Origin: Kutzneria sp. 744
GTDB taxonomy: Bacteria; Actinomycetota; Actinomycetes; Mycobacteriales; Pseudonocardiaceae
Assembly (NCBI RefSeq): GCF_000568255.1
Contig: NZ_KK037166.1
Location: forward strand, 10,780,572 to 10,844,571
Direction of reading: 5' to 3'
DNA length: 64,000 bases
Shown: positions 50,773 to 58,934 of the stretch, piece by piece
Layout: each line of letters begins with the position of its first letter
Numbering within the stretch: the stretch's first letter is position 1
Program-made: the position numbers and the translations under genes
Notes under the pieces: model-generated
The model's input: only the letters and a program-made list of their open reading frames with translations
What the model was told of the DNA's origin: nothing
The model's database searches: none

Positions 50773-52104
50773 TCAACTCGCCTTGTGGGTACGCGCGGCC
50801 ACAGCCGTGGTGAAGTCGTCGCGGGCGTGTTCCAGTACCCCCAGCGACACGATCTCGCGGGGGAACAGCAACGCCAGCGTCCAGTCCGCGACCACCCGCA
50901 GCCGCCGGTTCCACGACGGCAGCTTCAGCAGGTGGTAGGTGCGGTGCGCCAACCATGCCGGAAATCCGTGCAACCGCAGGCCGTAGATCTGCGCGACACC
51001 CCGATACAGGCCGAGGCTGGCCACCGACCCGGCGTAGGCGTGCCGGTAGACCACCGGTCGCGTCCCGTGCAGGGTGGCGAGGAGGTTGTCGGCCAGCACC
51101 GTGGCCTGCCGGACCGCGTGCTGGGCGCTGGGCGGGCACAGCATGCCCGGGTCACGGGTCACGTCGGGCACGGCGGCGCAGTCACCCAGCGCCCACGCGT
51201 CCTTAGTGTCCACAACGGAGAGATATTCGGTGGTGACCACCCGGCCGCGTTCATCCAGCGGCAGATCGGTCTGCTTGAGCAGCGGATGCGGTGCCACACC
51301 CGCGGTCCACACCAGCGTGCCCGCGTCGAACTCGGTTCCGTCATCGAGCACCACGTGGCCATCAAGGACGGACCGCAACCGGGTGGCCAACCGAACCTCG
51401 ATTCCCCGGCGTCGCAACAGATCCACGGTGTAACGGCCCATCCGGTCGCCAACCTCGGGCAGGATCTTCCCTGCGGCCTCGACCAGGACCCAGCGCAGTT
51501 GCGTCGGGTCGATCTCCGGGTAGTGCGCACAGGCATCGCGGGTCATGTCCTCCAGTTCGGCCAATGCCTCCACACCGGCGTAGCCGCCGCCGACGAACAC
51601 GAACGTCAACGCCGCCTGCCGCCGGGCCGGCGCGGTGGCCGAGGCGGCGGCATCCAGTTGGGCAAGCACGTGGTTGCGCACGTGGATCGCCTCGCCGACG
51701 GTCTTGAATCCGATGCCGACCTCGGCCAGCCCTGGCACCGGCAACACGCGGGAGATCGATCCCGGTGCCAGCACCAGCACGTCATAGGCCAGCGGTACCG
51801 GTTCGCCGATGTCGGAGGCCAGATAGGCGGTGCGATGCGCGTGGTCGACCGAGACCACCGCCCTGGTGATCACTTGAACCCCGGGCAGGACCTGCCTCAA
51901 TGGCACGACCACGTGGCGTGGTTCCACGTTGCCGGCGGCCGCTTCGGCCAGCAACGGTTGATAGGTCAGGTAGGAATGCGCATCGACCACGGTGACCGTG
52001 GCCTCGCCGGGCCGCAGCCTACGCCGCAGCCGCAGCGCCACGTGCATGCCGGCGAGCCCGCCACCGACGATCAGGATCCTGGGCGTCCCACGCGCTGTGG
52101 TCAT
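50773..52104 (-). CDS. ndh: Type II NADH dehydrogenase
   Basis: 443 residues from ATG 52104 (MTTARGTPRILIVGGGLAGMH). FAD site GGGLAGMHVAL; second Rossmann FVFVGGGYAGVEAL at about 175; AWALGDCAAVPDV near 310; C-terminal HLLKLPSWNRRLRVVADW amphipathic membrane-contact part. It oxidises NADH and reduces quinone without proton pumping. The start has a GAGGTGGGG ribosome-binding site, and an AT-rich motif shared with the hemerythrin gene lies 33 bases upstream. It suits both nitrate respiration and CtaD-dependent respiration. Confidence 0.93.
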   Translation of the reverse strand: MTTARGTPRILIVGGGLAGMHVALRLRRRLRPGEATVTVVDAHSYLTYQPLLAEAAAGNVEPRHVVVPLRQVLPGVQVITRAVVSVDHAHRTAYLASDIGEPVPLAYDVLVLAPGSISRVLPVPGLAEVGIGFKTVGEAIHVRNHVLAQLDAAASATAPARRQAALTFVFVGGGYAGVEALAELEDMTRDACAHYPEIDPTQLRWVLVEAAGKILPEVGDRMGRYTVDLLRRRGIEVRLATRLRSVLDGHVVLDDGTEFDAGTLVWTAGVAPHPLLKQTDLPLDERGRVVTTEYLSVVDTKDAWALGDCAAVPDVTRDPGMLCPPSAQHAVRQATVLADNLLATLHGTRPVVYRHAYAGSVASLGLYRGVAQIYGLRLHGFPAWLAHRTYHLLKLPSWNRRLRVVADWTLALLFPREIVSLGVLEHARDDFTTAVAARTHKAS

Positions 52105-52136
52105 TATCCGCCCCACCTCTTTCCCCGATATTCACT

Positions 52137-52155
52137 GTATCCATTGTAAATATTA
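52137..52155 (-). promoter_or_regulatory. AT-rich candidate operator upstream of ndh
   Basis: Read on the plus strand, GTATCCATTGTAAATATTA matches 47068-47086 at 15 of 19 positions. It lies between ndh (minus) and the membrane-protein remnant at 52212-53110, 33 bases from the ndh start. Its orientation relative to the gene is opposite to the other copy, which favours a regulator site over a core promoter. Confidence 0.4.
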
Positions 52156-52211
52156 GGCGGGTTTGACGGTGTGCGCACCAGGGTCTTTGGTCATAGCCGC
52201 GCCCCGATGCC

Positions 52212-53110
52212 TCACTCGGAAGACAGCGATCGCGGCCGCTGAGAGAGAAACAGCAGTATCGCAACCTCGTTGAGCACACCGCCGGTCTGCCAGGCCAGGC
52301 TGTTGCCCGACGCGTCGCCACCGAGTAGTCGCAGCGCCAGCGACGCGTGCAGCAATCCCAGCGGCAGATAGAAGACCGGGTGGAAGCCGAACCGCACCCG
52401 CAGCATGGCCGGCATGATGACCGGGGTGTGGGCGAAGACCATGGAGTACACGAAACCCAGGAACACCGCGTCCAGCATGGCGTCATACGCCCGCCCGTCG
52501 CCCAGACAGCCGGCCGCAAGCCACAGCACCCCGGCCACCGCGAGCCAGAGGTAGCCCGCACCCAACCCCGATGGCCATGTACCGGGTCACGCCGCGCATG
52601 CGGATAGTGCGGCGCGATGTCGTGGGTGGCCAGCCACCCGGCCAGGCCGAGCAGGCCCGCGCCCGCCACTCGCACCCCGGCCGATTCGGTGACGAGCGAG
52701 ATCGCCAGGCCAGCCAGCAGCAGCCCGACGGCGCCCAGGAACTGTCCCCGCCCCGTGCGGTGAGCGCGACCAACCGGGACAACTCCAGGCGTTCTCCGGC
52801 GGATGGTGAGCACGAGGAACCCAGCCAGCCACGACACCAGCGTGCTCAGGTCACGACCGCCCAGCCAGGACAGCCCGGCGACACACCAGCACACCACGCC
52901 CAGTGCCATGGTCGCGTTGTGCCACGAGGGCTGGATGCGGTGCAGTTCGGCGAACACCCCAGCAGAGCGAAGCCGGCGAACCCGATCAGCACCTGGCCGG
53001 TGCTGGCCGGCGGGCCGACGATCAGCCACAGCGCGCCTACCCCGCTGGCTGCCGGGGCCAGCCGGCCCGAACTGGCCAGCACCCTGGCCGCCCGGGTGTG
53101 GTCACTCCTG
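52212..53110 (-). pseudogene. Multi-helix membrane protein with several frameshifts
   Basis: Pieces in all three minus frames join into one polytopic protein: SGVGALWLIVGPPASTGQVL and IGFAGFALLG; then FAELHRIQPSWHNATMALG, TLVSWLAGFLVLTI and FLGAVGLLLAGLAISLVTES; then RGVTRYMAIGVG; then AGYLWLAVAGVLWLAAG and FAHTPVIMPAMLRVRFGF to the stop at 52212. At least three breaks (about 52950, 52620, 52565) are needed. The HxP motif FAHTPVIMP is like those of NnrS-type or cytochrome-like membrane proteins. Intact it would have ~290 residues. Decay or poor local sequence quality both fit. Confidence 0.6.
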
Positions 53111-53213
53111 GGCCGACCAGCCGCGCGCGACCGAGCACATCAATGGCCTGCTGCACTACCTCGCCCGATTCCCGGACGAGGCCCACACACCGGCACCACG
53201 AAGGAGAACAACA

Positions 53214-53455
53214 TGACCGCCGTCAGTCCCGAACTCGACGTTCGCCAGGAGATCCCGGCACGGCGCCACGAACGGATCTTCGCCACCTACGGCGCCCTCA
53301 CCGCAGGGGACGACTTCGTCCTTGTCAACGACCATGACCCCAAGCCGCTGTACTACCAGTTCGCCGCCGAACACACCGGCAGGTTCACCTGGGGCGACCT
53401 CGAACAGGGCCCCGAGGTCTGGAAGGTCCACATCGGCCGCGTCGCCGCCGAATAA
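53214..53455 (+). CDS. Stand-alone DUF2249 protein
   Basis: 80 residues: LDVRQEIPARRHERIFATYG, FVLVNDHDPKPLYYQFAAEH and WKVHIGRV cover a whole DUF2249 domain, closely matching the C-terminus of the 47122-47865 protein. A GGAG ribosome-binding site precedes the ATG. The family is small, His/Asp-rich and linked to nitrogen-oxide metabolism; its biochemistry is not established. The short frame just upstream (TEHINGLLHYLARF, ending at 53216) may be the end of a lost companion gene. Confidence 0.85.
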
Positions 53456-53519
53456 CCGACACATCCCGGAGATGAGGAAGGGCTCGGTCGCGACCAAGCC
53501 CCTCCCTTCCGCGCGTCGG

Positions 53520-54290
53520 TCACCGCCGGCTTTTAGCCTGTCGACGGCCCTTGGTGGTAGCCGTGCCATCGGCTCCGGTCGGCTGCCGCGCAACGGGGGT
53601 GAGATGCGCCAGGCACAGCGAGCGCTCGACAAACGGCTCCAGCCGATCGGCCTTCAGCGGTGCCCGCACCTCCGCCAGGACCCCACGCATCAGACCCAGA
53701 TGCAACGAGCACACGACCTCACGATGCTGCTCAGCGACCTCCCGGAACGGGCAGTGTCGCAACCGGATCACCGGCTGCACCGGATCATCCACCACGTCCG
53801 GCGCAAATCCGGCATCCGCCAGCACCGTCGACAAACGACGGACACCCTCAGCGACGTCAACCCGCTGCGACGGTGCCGGCCGCTCCGCGAGGTAACGCCC
53901 CCACGCCTCGCCGGCCGTGACCGCGGCCTGGTCGGACTGCGGCAACGCGTCGGCCACCAGACTGGTGAGCATCTCGGCCAGCAGCCGATAACTGCGCTGG
54001 CCTGCAGGCACATCCGTCGCGACGGCGCGATACACCATTCGGGGACGGCCAGGCTGGCTGCGCTCCTCGGCCTCGCGCTGGGCAAGACCTGCGTCGACTA
54101 ATCCGTCCAGATGAAACCGGGCCGTGTTCGGATGCAGGCCCGCATGCTCGGCAATATCCTGGACGCCCACCGGTCCACCGGCCGCGCGCAGCATGTCCAG
54201 CACCCGGCCCCGACTCTCGCCGAGCACCGGCCCCACACCGGGATCGGTCAACGTCAACTCGCTCACACCCATCATTTTAGCCGAGTACAT
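53520..54290 (-). CDS. HTH regulator with conserved cysteines (SufR/ArsR-like)
   Basis: 256 residues. The N-terminal winged helix (VLDMLRAAGGPVGVQDIAEHAGLHPNTARFHLDGLVDAGL, in pieces) is ArsR/SufR-like. The C-terminal part has a cysteine cluster, IRLRHCPFREVAEQHREVVCSLH, plus another cysteine in SLCLAHL, a spacing that can hold an iron-sulfur cluster sensitive to NO or oxygen. Starts at 54290, 54275 or 54272 are possible; TACA-tt-TGTA and TTTCTACAA lie across the start region and may be its own operator. It neighbours fdxA and DUF2249 and is a good candidate regulator for this island. Confidence 0.75.
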   Translation of the reverse strand: MYSAKMMGVSELTLTDPGVGPVLGESRGRVLDMLRAAGGPVGVQDIAEHAGLHPNTARFHLDGLVDAGLAQREAEERSQPGRPRMVYRAVATDVPAGQRSYRLLAEMLTSLVADALPQSDQAAVTAGEAWGRYLAERPAPSQRVDVAEGVRRLSTVLADAGFAPDVVDDPVQPVIRLRHCPFREVAEQHREVVCSLHLGLMRGVLAEVRAPLKADRLEPFVERSLCLAHLTPVARQPTGADGTATTKGRRQAKSRR

Positions 54291-54299
54291 TTGTAGAAA

Positions 54300-54689
54300 C
54301 TAGGCAGGTTGTGGACGGGTAGTCGTGCCATGACGCAGTCCGGCCAGGTAGACCACCACGTCGACGCCGCGCACGACCGTACCGCCCCTTCGGTCAGACG
54401 ACCGCCGGCACGACCGGACGCGGCAGCGCGAGCCAGTCCGCGCGCCGCCTCTCCATCCGCCAGGCACCCCCGACCGACAGCCCACCTCGGCAACTAACGC
54501 TCCACCGGCACCCCCGCCCTGGCCAAGGTGTCGCCCCCGCACCCAGATCGTGTCCGAAGCCACCCATAAACGATCAACACCGCACGCAGGACTGGTGCAG
54601 AAGTTGCCGATGGCGGCCGGAGGCGCTGTACAGGCCCAGATCGGCTTGGCTCGGCCACGGGCGACCATTCGATCCAGGACAGCGCTCAT
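54300..54689 (-). CDS. Hypothetical protein coupled to fdxA
   Basis: 129 residues, beginning at an ATGA overlap with the fdxA stop. The first ~65 residues look genuine (MSAVLDRMVARGRAKPIW, then ACTAPPAAIGNFCTSPACG and LWVASDTIWVRG) with three cysteines that could bind metal. The last ~60 are Arg/Gly-rich, so the frame may be shifted near 54490. No family was recognised. Confidence 0.35.
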   Translation of the reverse strand: MSAVLDRMVARGRAKPIWACTAPPAAIGNFCTSPACGVDRLWVASDTIWVRGRHLGQGGGAGGALVAEVGCRSGVPGGWRGGARTGSRCRVRSCRRSSDRRGGTVVRGVDVVVYLAGLRHGTTTRPQPA

Positions 54690-55042
54690 GCCCGGTTCTC
54701 CTGCGGTGGCCGAGGCAGCGACGCCACCATCGGCGTGTCCGCTCCCAGGTCTCCGAGCTTCGCTGCGCCTCCAGGGCTGCCCAGTGGGCCATCTCGACCG
54801 GGCAGGGTCTCGCTGAAGAATCGGGCGTTGTCCTCCGTATACACCTGCCACTGGTCCGGCAGATCGTCTTCGTAGTAGATCGCCTCCACTGGGCACACCG
54901 GCTCGCACGCCCCGCAGTCCACGCACTCGTCCGGATGGATATACAGCGAGCGTTCACCCACGTAGATACAGTCCACCGGGCACTCCTCGACACACGCCCG
55001 GTCCATCACGTCCACACACGGCTCCGCGATCACGTACGTCAT
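54686..55042 (-). CDS. fdxA: 7Fe-8S (3Fe-4S/4Fe-4S) ferredoxin
   Basis: 118 residues from ATG 55042 (MTYVIAEPCVDVMDRACVEE...). Cysteines in the order C-x7-C-x3-CPVDC and CVDCGACEPVCPVEAI define one 3Fe-4S and one 4Fe-4S cluster, as in actinobacterial FdxA. The C-terminal ~40 residues (NARFFSETLPGRDG...) are the usual tail. It is a soluble electron carrier; in mycobacteria the homologue belongs to the hypoxia/NO response. The 22794-24032 oxidoreductase is a possible partner. AT-rich sequence precedes the start. Confidence 0.93.
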   Translation of the reverse strand: MTYVIAEPCVDVMDRACVEECPVDCIYVGERSLYIHPDECVDCGACEPVCPVEAIYYEDDLPDQWQVYTEDNARFFSETLPGRDGPLGSPGGAAKLGDLGADTPMVASLPRPPQENRA

Positions 55043-55589
55043 CCCTGCGCCCCTCACCGCACTCGAAGAACCAGCAGCACATATTTTTACTATCATTATA
55101 GTCAAAAAATGTCAGTGTAGGCACCCCAGAACAGCCAGTGGGGCCAGCAAACGCGCTCCCCACGGCCCAGCCTGCCGCGAACCCGACTCTGCACAGGACA
55201 GGTATTGCGAGCGATGTGGTCGACCATGACCCAGATTGGTCTGACCACGATGGCGACTTGTGAGCTCGGCACCAACCTCACGCGTGTACGTAACAGTTGC
55301 GACGGAGCGCTACCTACGAGAATTGGAAACAGTGGTCAACCGGCAAGAACCAACGGAGTCTGAGCCGGCGCCAGTCGTGGCTGATGTACTCGGCGCCACG
55401 GCGCGACATCGGCTGCCAGCGATGTTCGGCGATGCGCTGCCGGTGCCCGGTGATCAGTCCGGCGGCAAGCCGATAGGGCCGCGCTCGGAGAGGCGCAACA
55501 CGAAGCGCAGCAACACAACGATTTTCCGGGGAAGCACCGTTCCTTGGAAGGTCTAAGCGTGTTGTTGAGCAGGCCGGTACGGTCCGCCG
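55043..55589. other. Intergenic region: fdxA promoter side and left flank of the recombinase module
   Basis: About 550 bases. The first 80 contain an AT-rich block (ATATTTTTACTATCATTATAG at 55081-55101, shortened) that is likely fdxA promoter or operator. The rest has a weak open frame (55260-55556) with no domain and is probably non-coding; the left end of the Tn554-like element should lie here, but no inverted repeat was identified. Confidence 0.45.
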
Positions 55590-57126
55590 GTGCCCCCTCT
55601 TGATGACGTACCCGACCGTCTCGTTGTCAGTGGCGACGATGAGTGGTTGCTGTACTGGACGACCCGAGACGCTGAGATTCCGATCGGTCGGATGGCGTTG
55701 CTTGACGAGTGGTCCGACATCGACGCGCGGGAGCGTGCGCTCGATATCGAGAGCGGTACGCCGATCCTGATCGACCCACTGGGCAGGGTGGACCCGCGGC
55801 TCGCCTGGTTCCTCACCCGGTCGCGGTTCGCGTTTCTCGCCGACGGGTCACAGCGGTCGTACGTGACGGACTACCGGCTGTTCTTCACCTTCCTCTGGAA
55901 GCGCGGCAGGTTCTGGGATGAGGCAGACCACGACGACGTCGATGACTACGAGACGTGGCGGCGGCGGTCGCCGGATAATCCGAGTCGGATCGGCGGGGCC
56001 AAGTGGGCTCGGGAGTTGGCCGCGTTCAAGCTGCTGTACGACTGGGCCGTCGCCAGCCGTCGCCCATGTCGAGCGCAGCCCCGTGTCGACGCACACGGTG
56101 CGGCGCAGGGACGGCACGACGGCCGAGGTGGCCGACAACCAACCGAAAGACGTGCGGGCTTCCAACGTCAAGTGGGTCACCCCGCGGACCTACCGCCTGT
56201 GTCGGGACATCGGCCTGTGCGGCTACACCGCGCACGGGCTACCACAGGAGGGCTGGCGAGGCCGCAACGACGGCCGCAACACCGCGTTCGCGGACCTGCT
56301 GTTCCAGAGCGGGTTGCGGCTGCGGGAGGGCGGCTGCCTGCTCACCCTCGAAGTGCCGCACGCGATCCACGGCTACGCCTACTACGAGGGCACCGTGGCC
56401 GCGGCGATCGCCAAACGCAGCGAGCGCATGTTCTACCTCAACGCGGACGCGCTGACTGGCATCGAAACCTATCTGGCCACCACGCGCCGGGCCGCGATCC
56501 GGCAGGCGCGGCGCGCGGGCCGCTATGACCGGCTGCGCGGCAAGCAGATCGTCACCAAGATCTCTCAAGGCCGGCAACGCCGCGTGTTCTGGCGGGACGC
56601 TTTGGGGCACAAGGGCGATGCTCCGATCAACGCCATCGACGCCAGTGAGCGACGACGGTTGTTCATCGAAGCCGACGGTGGGCTGGAACCGCTGCAACTG
56701 TGGCTGACCGAGGGTGGCATACCGATGGACTACCGGTCCTGGGAGAAGGTGTTCTCAGCGGCCAATGATCGATGCGAGCAGCACGGCAAGCCGATCTATC
56801 TGACTCCGCACGCCTGTCGGCACTTGTTCGCGCTGAAGATGCTGGTCACCCTGGACCGTGCGCTGGACCGGCGCTTCGGCCTGGATCGGTCCGAACGTGA
56901 TCACGCCCGCAAGATCTACGGTGACGCATTCGCGCTGGTCAAGGACCTGCTCGGGCACAGCAGCGAGGAGACCACGCGCACGATCTACCTCGCGCCCCTC
57001 AACGGCTTACGGTTGCGCTCGATCCTCGACGGCAACGAGAGCGAGGACCTCGACGCGATCTTGACTCGGGTCGCGCACTCCAGCCGTCTCGTCATGGACG
57101 TCAACCCCACAGCGGAGGACGCGTGA
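55590..57126 (+). pseudogene. Tyrosine recombinase 1 (TnpA-like) of a Tn554-like module, frameshifted
   Basis: The first ~155 codons from GTG 55590 (...WARELAAFKLLYDWAVAS) contain the core-binding domain. The rest (AHVERSPVSTHTVRRRDG... to 57126) is in another frame; the break is at about 56050-56060. The catalytic residues are all present in the second part: Arg in QSGLRLREGG, His-x-x-Arg in TPHACRHLFALK, and GHSSEETTRTIYL with the Tyr nucleophile. Joined length is ~511 residues. It overlaps the next gene by GTGA. If the frameshift is real, the module is inactive unless complemented. Confidence 0.8.
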
Positions 57127-58934
57127 GTTCCGGCCGCAACCGGCGGAAGGCGACGTTGCCGACCGCGACCTACGTCCGCCCTGACGTAGTGGACGAGACC
57201 GGCCTGGTGTTCACCCTGTTCGGTGAGAGCGGAGGAGTCGAAGGCACGTGGGACTTCTCCAGGCTCGCCGGCAGCCTCGTGCTGAAGCAGGCACTCGCGG
57301 CCGGATTCGCCCGATTGGCGGGACCATCCGCCCGCTGGCGCGCCTGGGACACCTGCGACAACAGCTACTACGCGATTCGCCGGTTCACGCGCCACCTCGC
57401 GGATCTGGAGCGGCCACCTCGGTCGGCGGCCGAGATCACCCCGGCTGTCTGGGCGTCCTGGAAGCTCTCGTGTCCCGACACCCGCCATGGCGTCGCCATG
57501 ATCCTCTACCTCAAGCGGCTGCTGCCCGAGGTTGAGGGGATTCCCGTGGAGACACTGCACGCCGTGGACCGGCGCGTCGGTACACACCGCCAGCAGATCA
57601 CAGAGGTCGCCTACCGGCGCCAGGACCTTGACCGCATCAAGGGGGCCGCGGCGACGATGTTCAACACCGCGTTGATTCGGATCAGGACCAACCGCGAGCA
57701 TCTGCGGCGCTGGTACAACGGGCAGATCCCCGACGGCACGGACGAGGATCGGATCGGCGCCGCGCTGGACTGCCTGCTGCGCACCGGCGACGTGCCCCTG
57801 ACCCGAAGCCGCTGGCCCCGGCGGCGCGTGTCGGAGTCCACTGTGCGGCTGCTGGGCGGCAACGATCCGGAACTGACCTGGGGTCGCCTGTTCCTGACCC
57901 CTGAAGAAGCCTGTGCCCTGTCGGTGCTGCTGGTCGCCAGCGAGAGCTGGAACAAATCGGTGCTCCACAGGATGCGGATCCCCGAACACGACCCGGCGGT
58001 GGCTGACGACTTTGACATCCACCTGGTGGAGGTCCACAAAGCTCGTCGGCCCGTCCACCTGCGCTACACCACCAACAACCTAGTCGATGCCGGACCCGAC
58101 AGCCCTGGACGGTTGATGGGCCGCGCGATCGAAGCGACGGACCTGGCCCGCCAGTACCTCCAGTTGCGGGGCACACCAACGGATCGGCTGCTGATCTGCC
58201 GCCTGCGGAATCCCCGGCGGAAGGATCAACTCTTTCGCCTGGGCATCCCACCGGACAACGACCTCATGCAGCAGTTCGCCGCGCACGCGAATCTCCACAA
58301 CCCTGACGGCAGCGCGATGAATGTGAGCCTGCGACGCATCCGCCGCACCGTCCAGGTCCTGATCCGCAAGGAACCCGCACACAACAGCCAGGAAACCCAC
58401 GACACCGTCTACATGCTGCCCGACCCGGCGACCCGCGAGCAGGCCAAGCACACCATCGCCGAGGGCCTCACTGACGCGCTGGAACACGCCCGGACGATCA
58501 CCGCGATGAAAATGCTCCTGGGAGAGGACGCCGATGTGCTGATCGAGCTCTCCGACCACCCCGACCTCGCGCAGGCGATCCTGGACGGCAAACACGACAC
58601 CGCCACCAGCGCGTGCACCGACTTCGACAACAGCCCCATCACCGGTCCTGGTCCCTGCACCGCGTCCTTCCTGTGGTGTTTGGCCTGCAAGAACGCGATC
58701 GCGACTCGGCGACACCTACCCAGGCTGGTCTATCTGCACCACTGTTTGGAGTCGCTGCGCGCGACGGTGGCGGCCGAGGTGTGGGAGCTGGATTGGCGCG
58801 AGCATCATCTTCGGCTGTCCTCGCTGCTGACACGGCACACGACCGGCGCCCAGCAGCAGGAAGCCGTGCGCACGATCAGCGGCTCCGATCGAGATCTCAT
58901 CGACCGACTACTCCGCCGGGGGTTCGACGCGTGA
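57123..58934 (+). CDS. Recombinase 2 (TnpB-like) of a Tn554-like module
   Basis: 603 residues from a GTG overlapping the preceding stop. Long integrase-like protein with LRRIRRTVQVLIRKEPAHNSQ in the place of the catalytic HxxR block. The canonical Tyr region is not obvious, and a cysteine pair with histidines near the C-terminus (CTASFLWCLACKNAIATRRH) suggests a zinc site. TnpB of Tn554 is similarly long (~630) and acts with TnpA. It overlaps the next gene by GTGA. Family placement comes from size, order and overlap. Confidence 0.65.
   Translation: MSSGRNRRKATLPTATYVRPDVVDETGLVFTLFGESGGVEGTWDFSRLAGSLVLKQALAAGFARLAGPSARWRAWDTCDNSYYAIRRFTRHLADLERPPRSAAEITPAVWASWKLSCPDTRHGVAMILYLKRLLPEVEGIPVETLHAVDRRVGTHRQQITEVAYRRQDLDRIKGAAATMFNTALIRIRTNREHLRRWYNGQIPDGTDEDRIGAALDCLLRTGDVPLTRSRWPRRRVSESTVRLLGGNDPELTWGRLFLTPEEACALSVLLVASESWNKSVLHRMRIPEHDPAVADDFDIHLVEVHKARRPVHLRYTTNNLVDAGPDSPGRLMGRAIEATDLARQYLQLRGTPTDRLLICRLRNPRRKDQLFRLGIPPDNDLMQQFAAHANLHNPDGSAMNVSLRRIRRTVQVLIRKEPAHNSQETHDTVYMLPDPATREQAKHTIAEGLTDALEHARTITAMKMLLGEDADVLIELSDHPDLAQAILDGKHDTATSACTDFDNSPITGPGPCTASFLWCLACKNAIATRRHLPRLVYLHHCLESLRATVAAEVWELDWREHHLRLSSLLTRHTTGAQQQEAVRTISGSDRDLIDRLLRRGFDA

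Noticed and set aside
55260..55556. A 98-codon gene before the recombinase module
   Set aside because: Composition is not coding-like, no ribosome-binding site and no recognisable domain.
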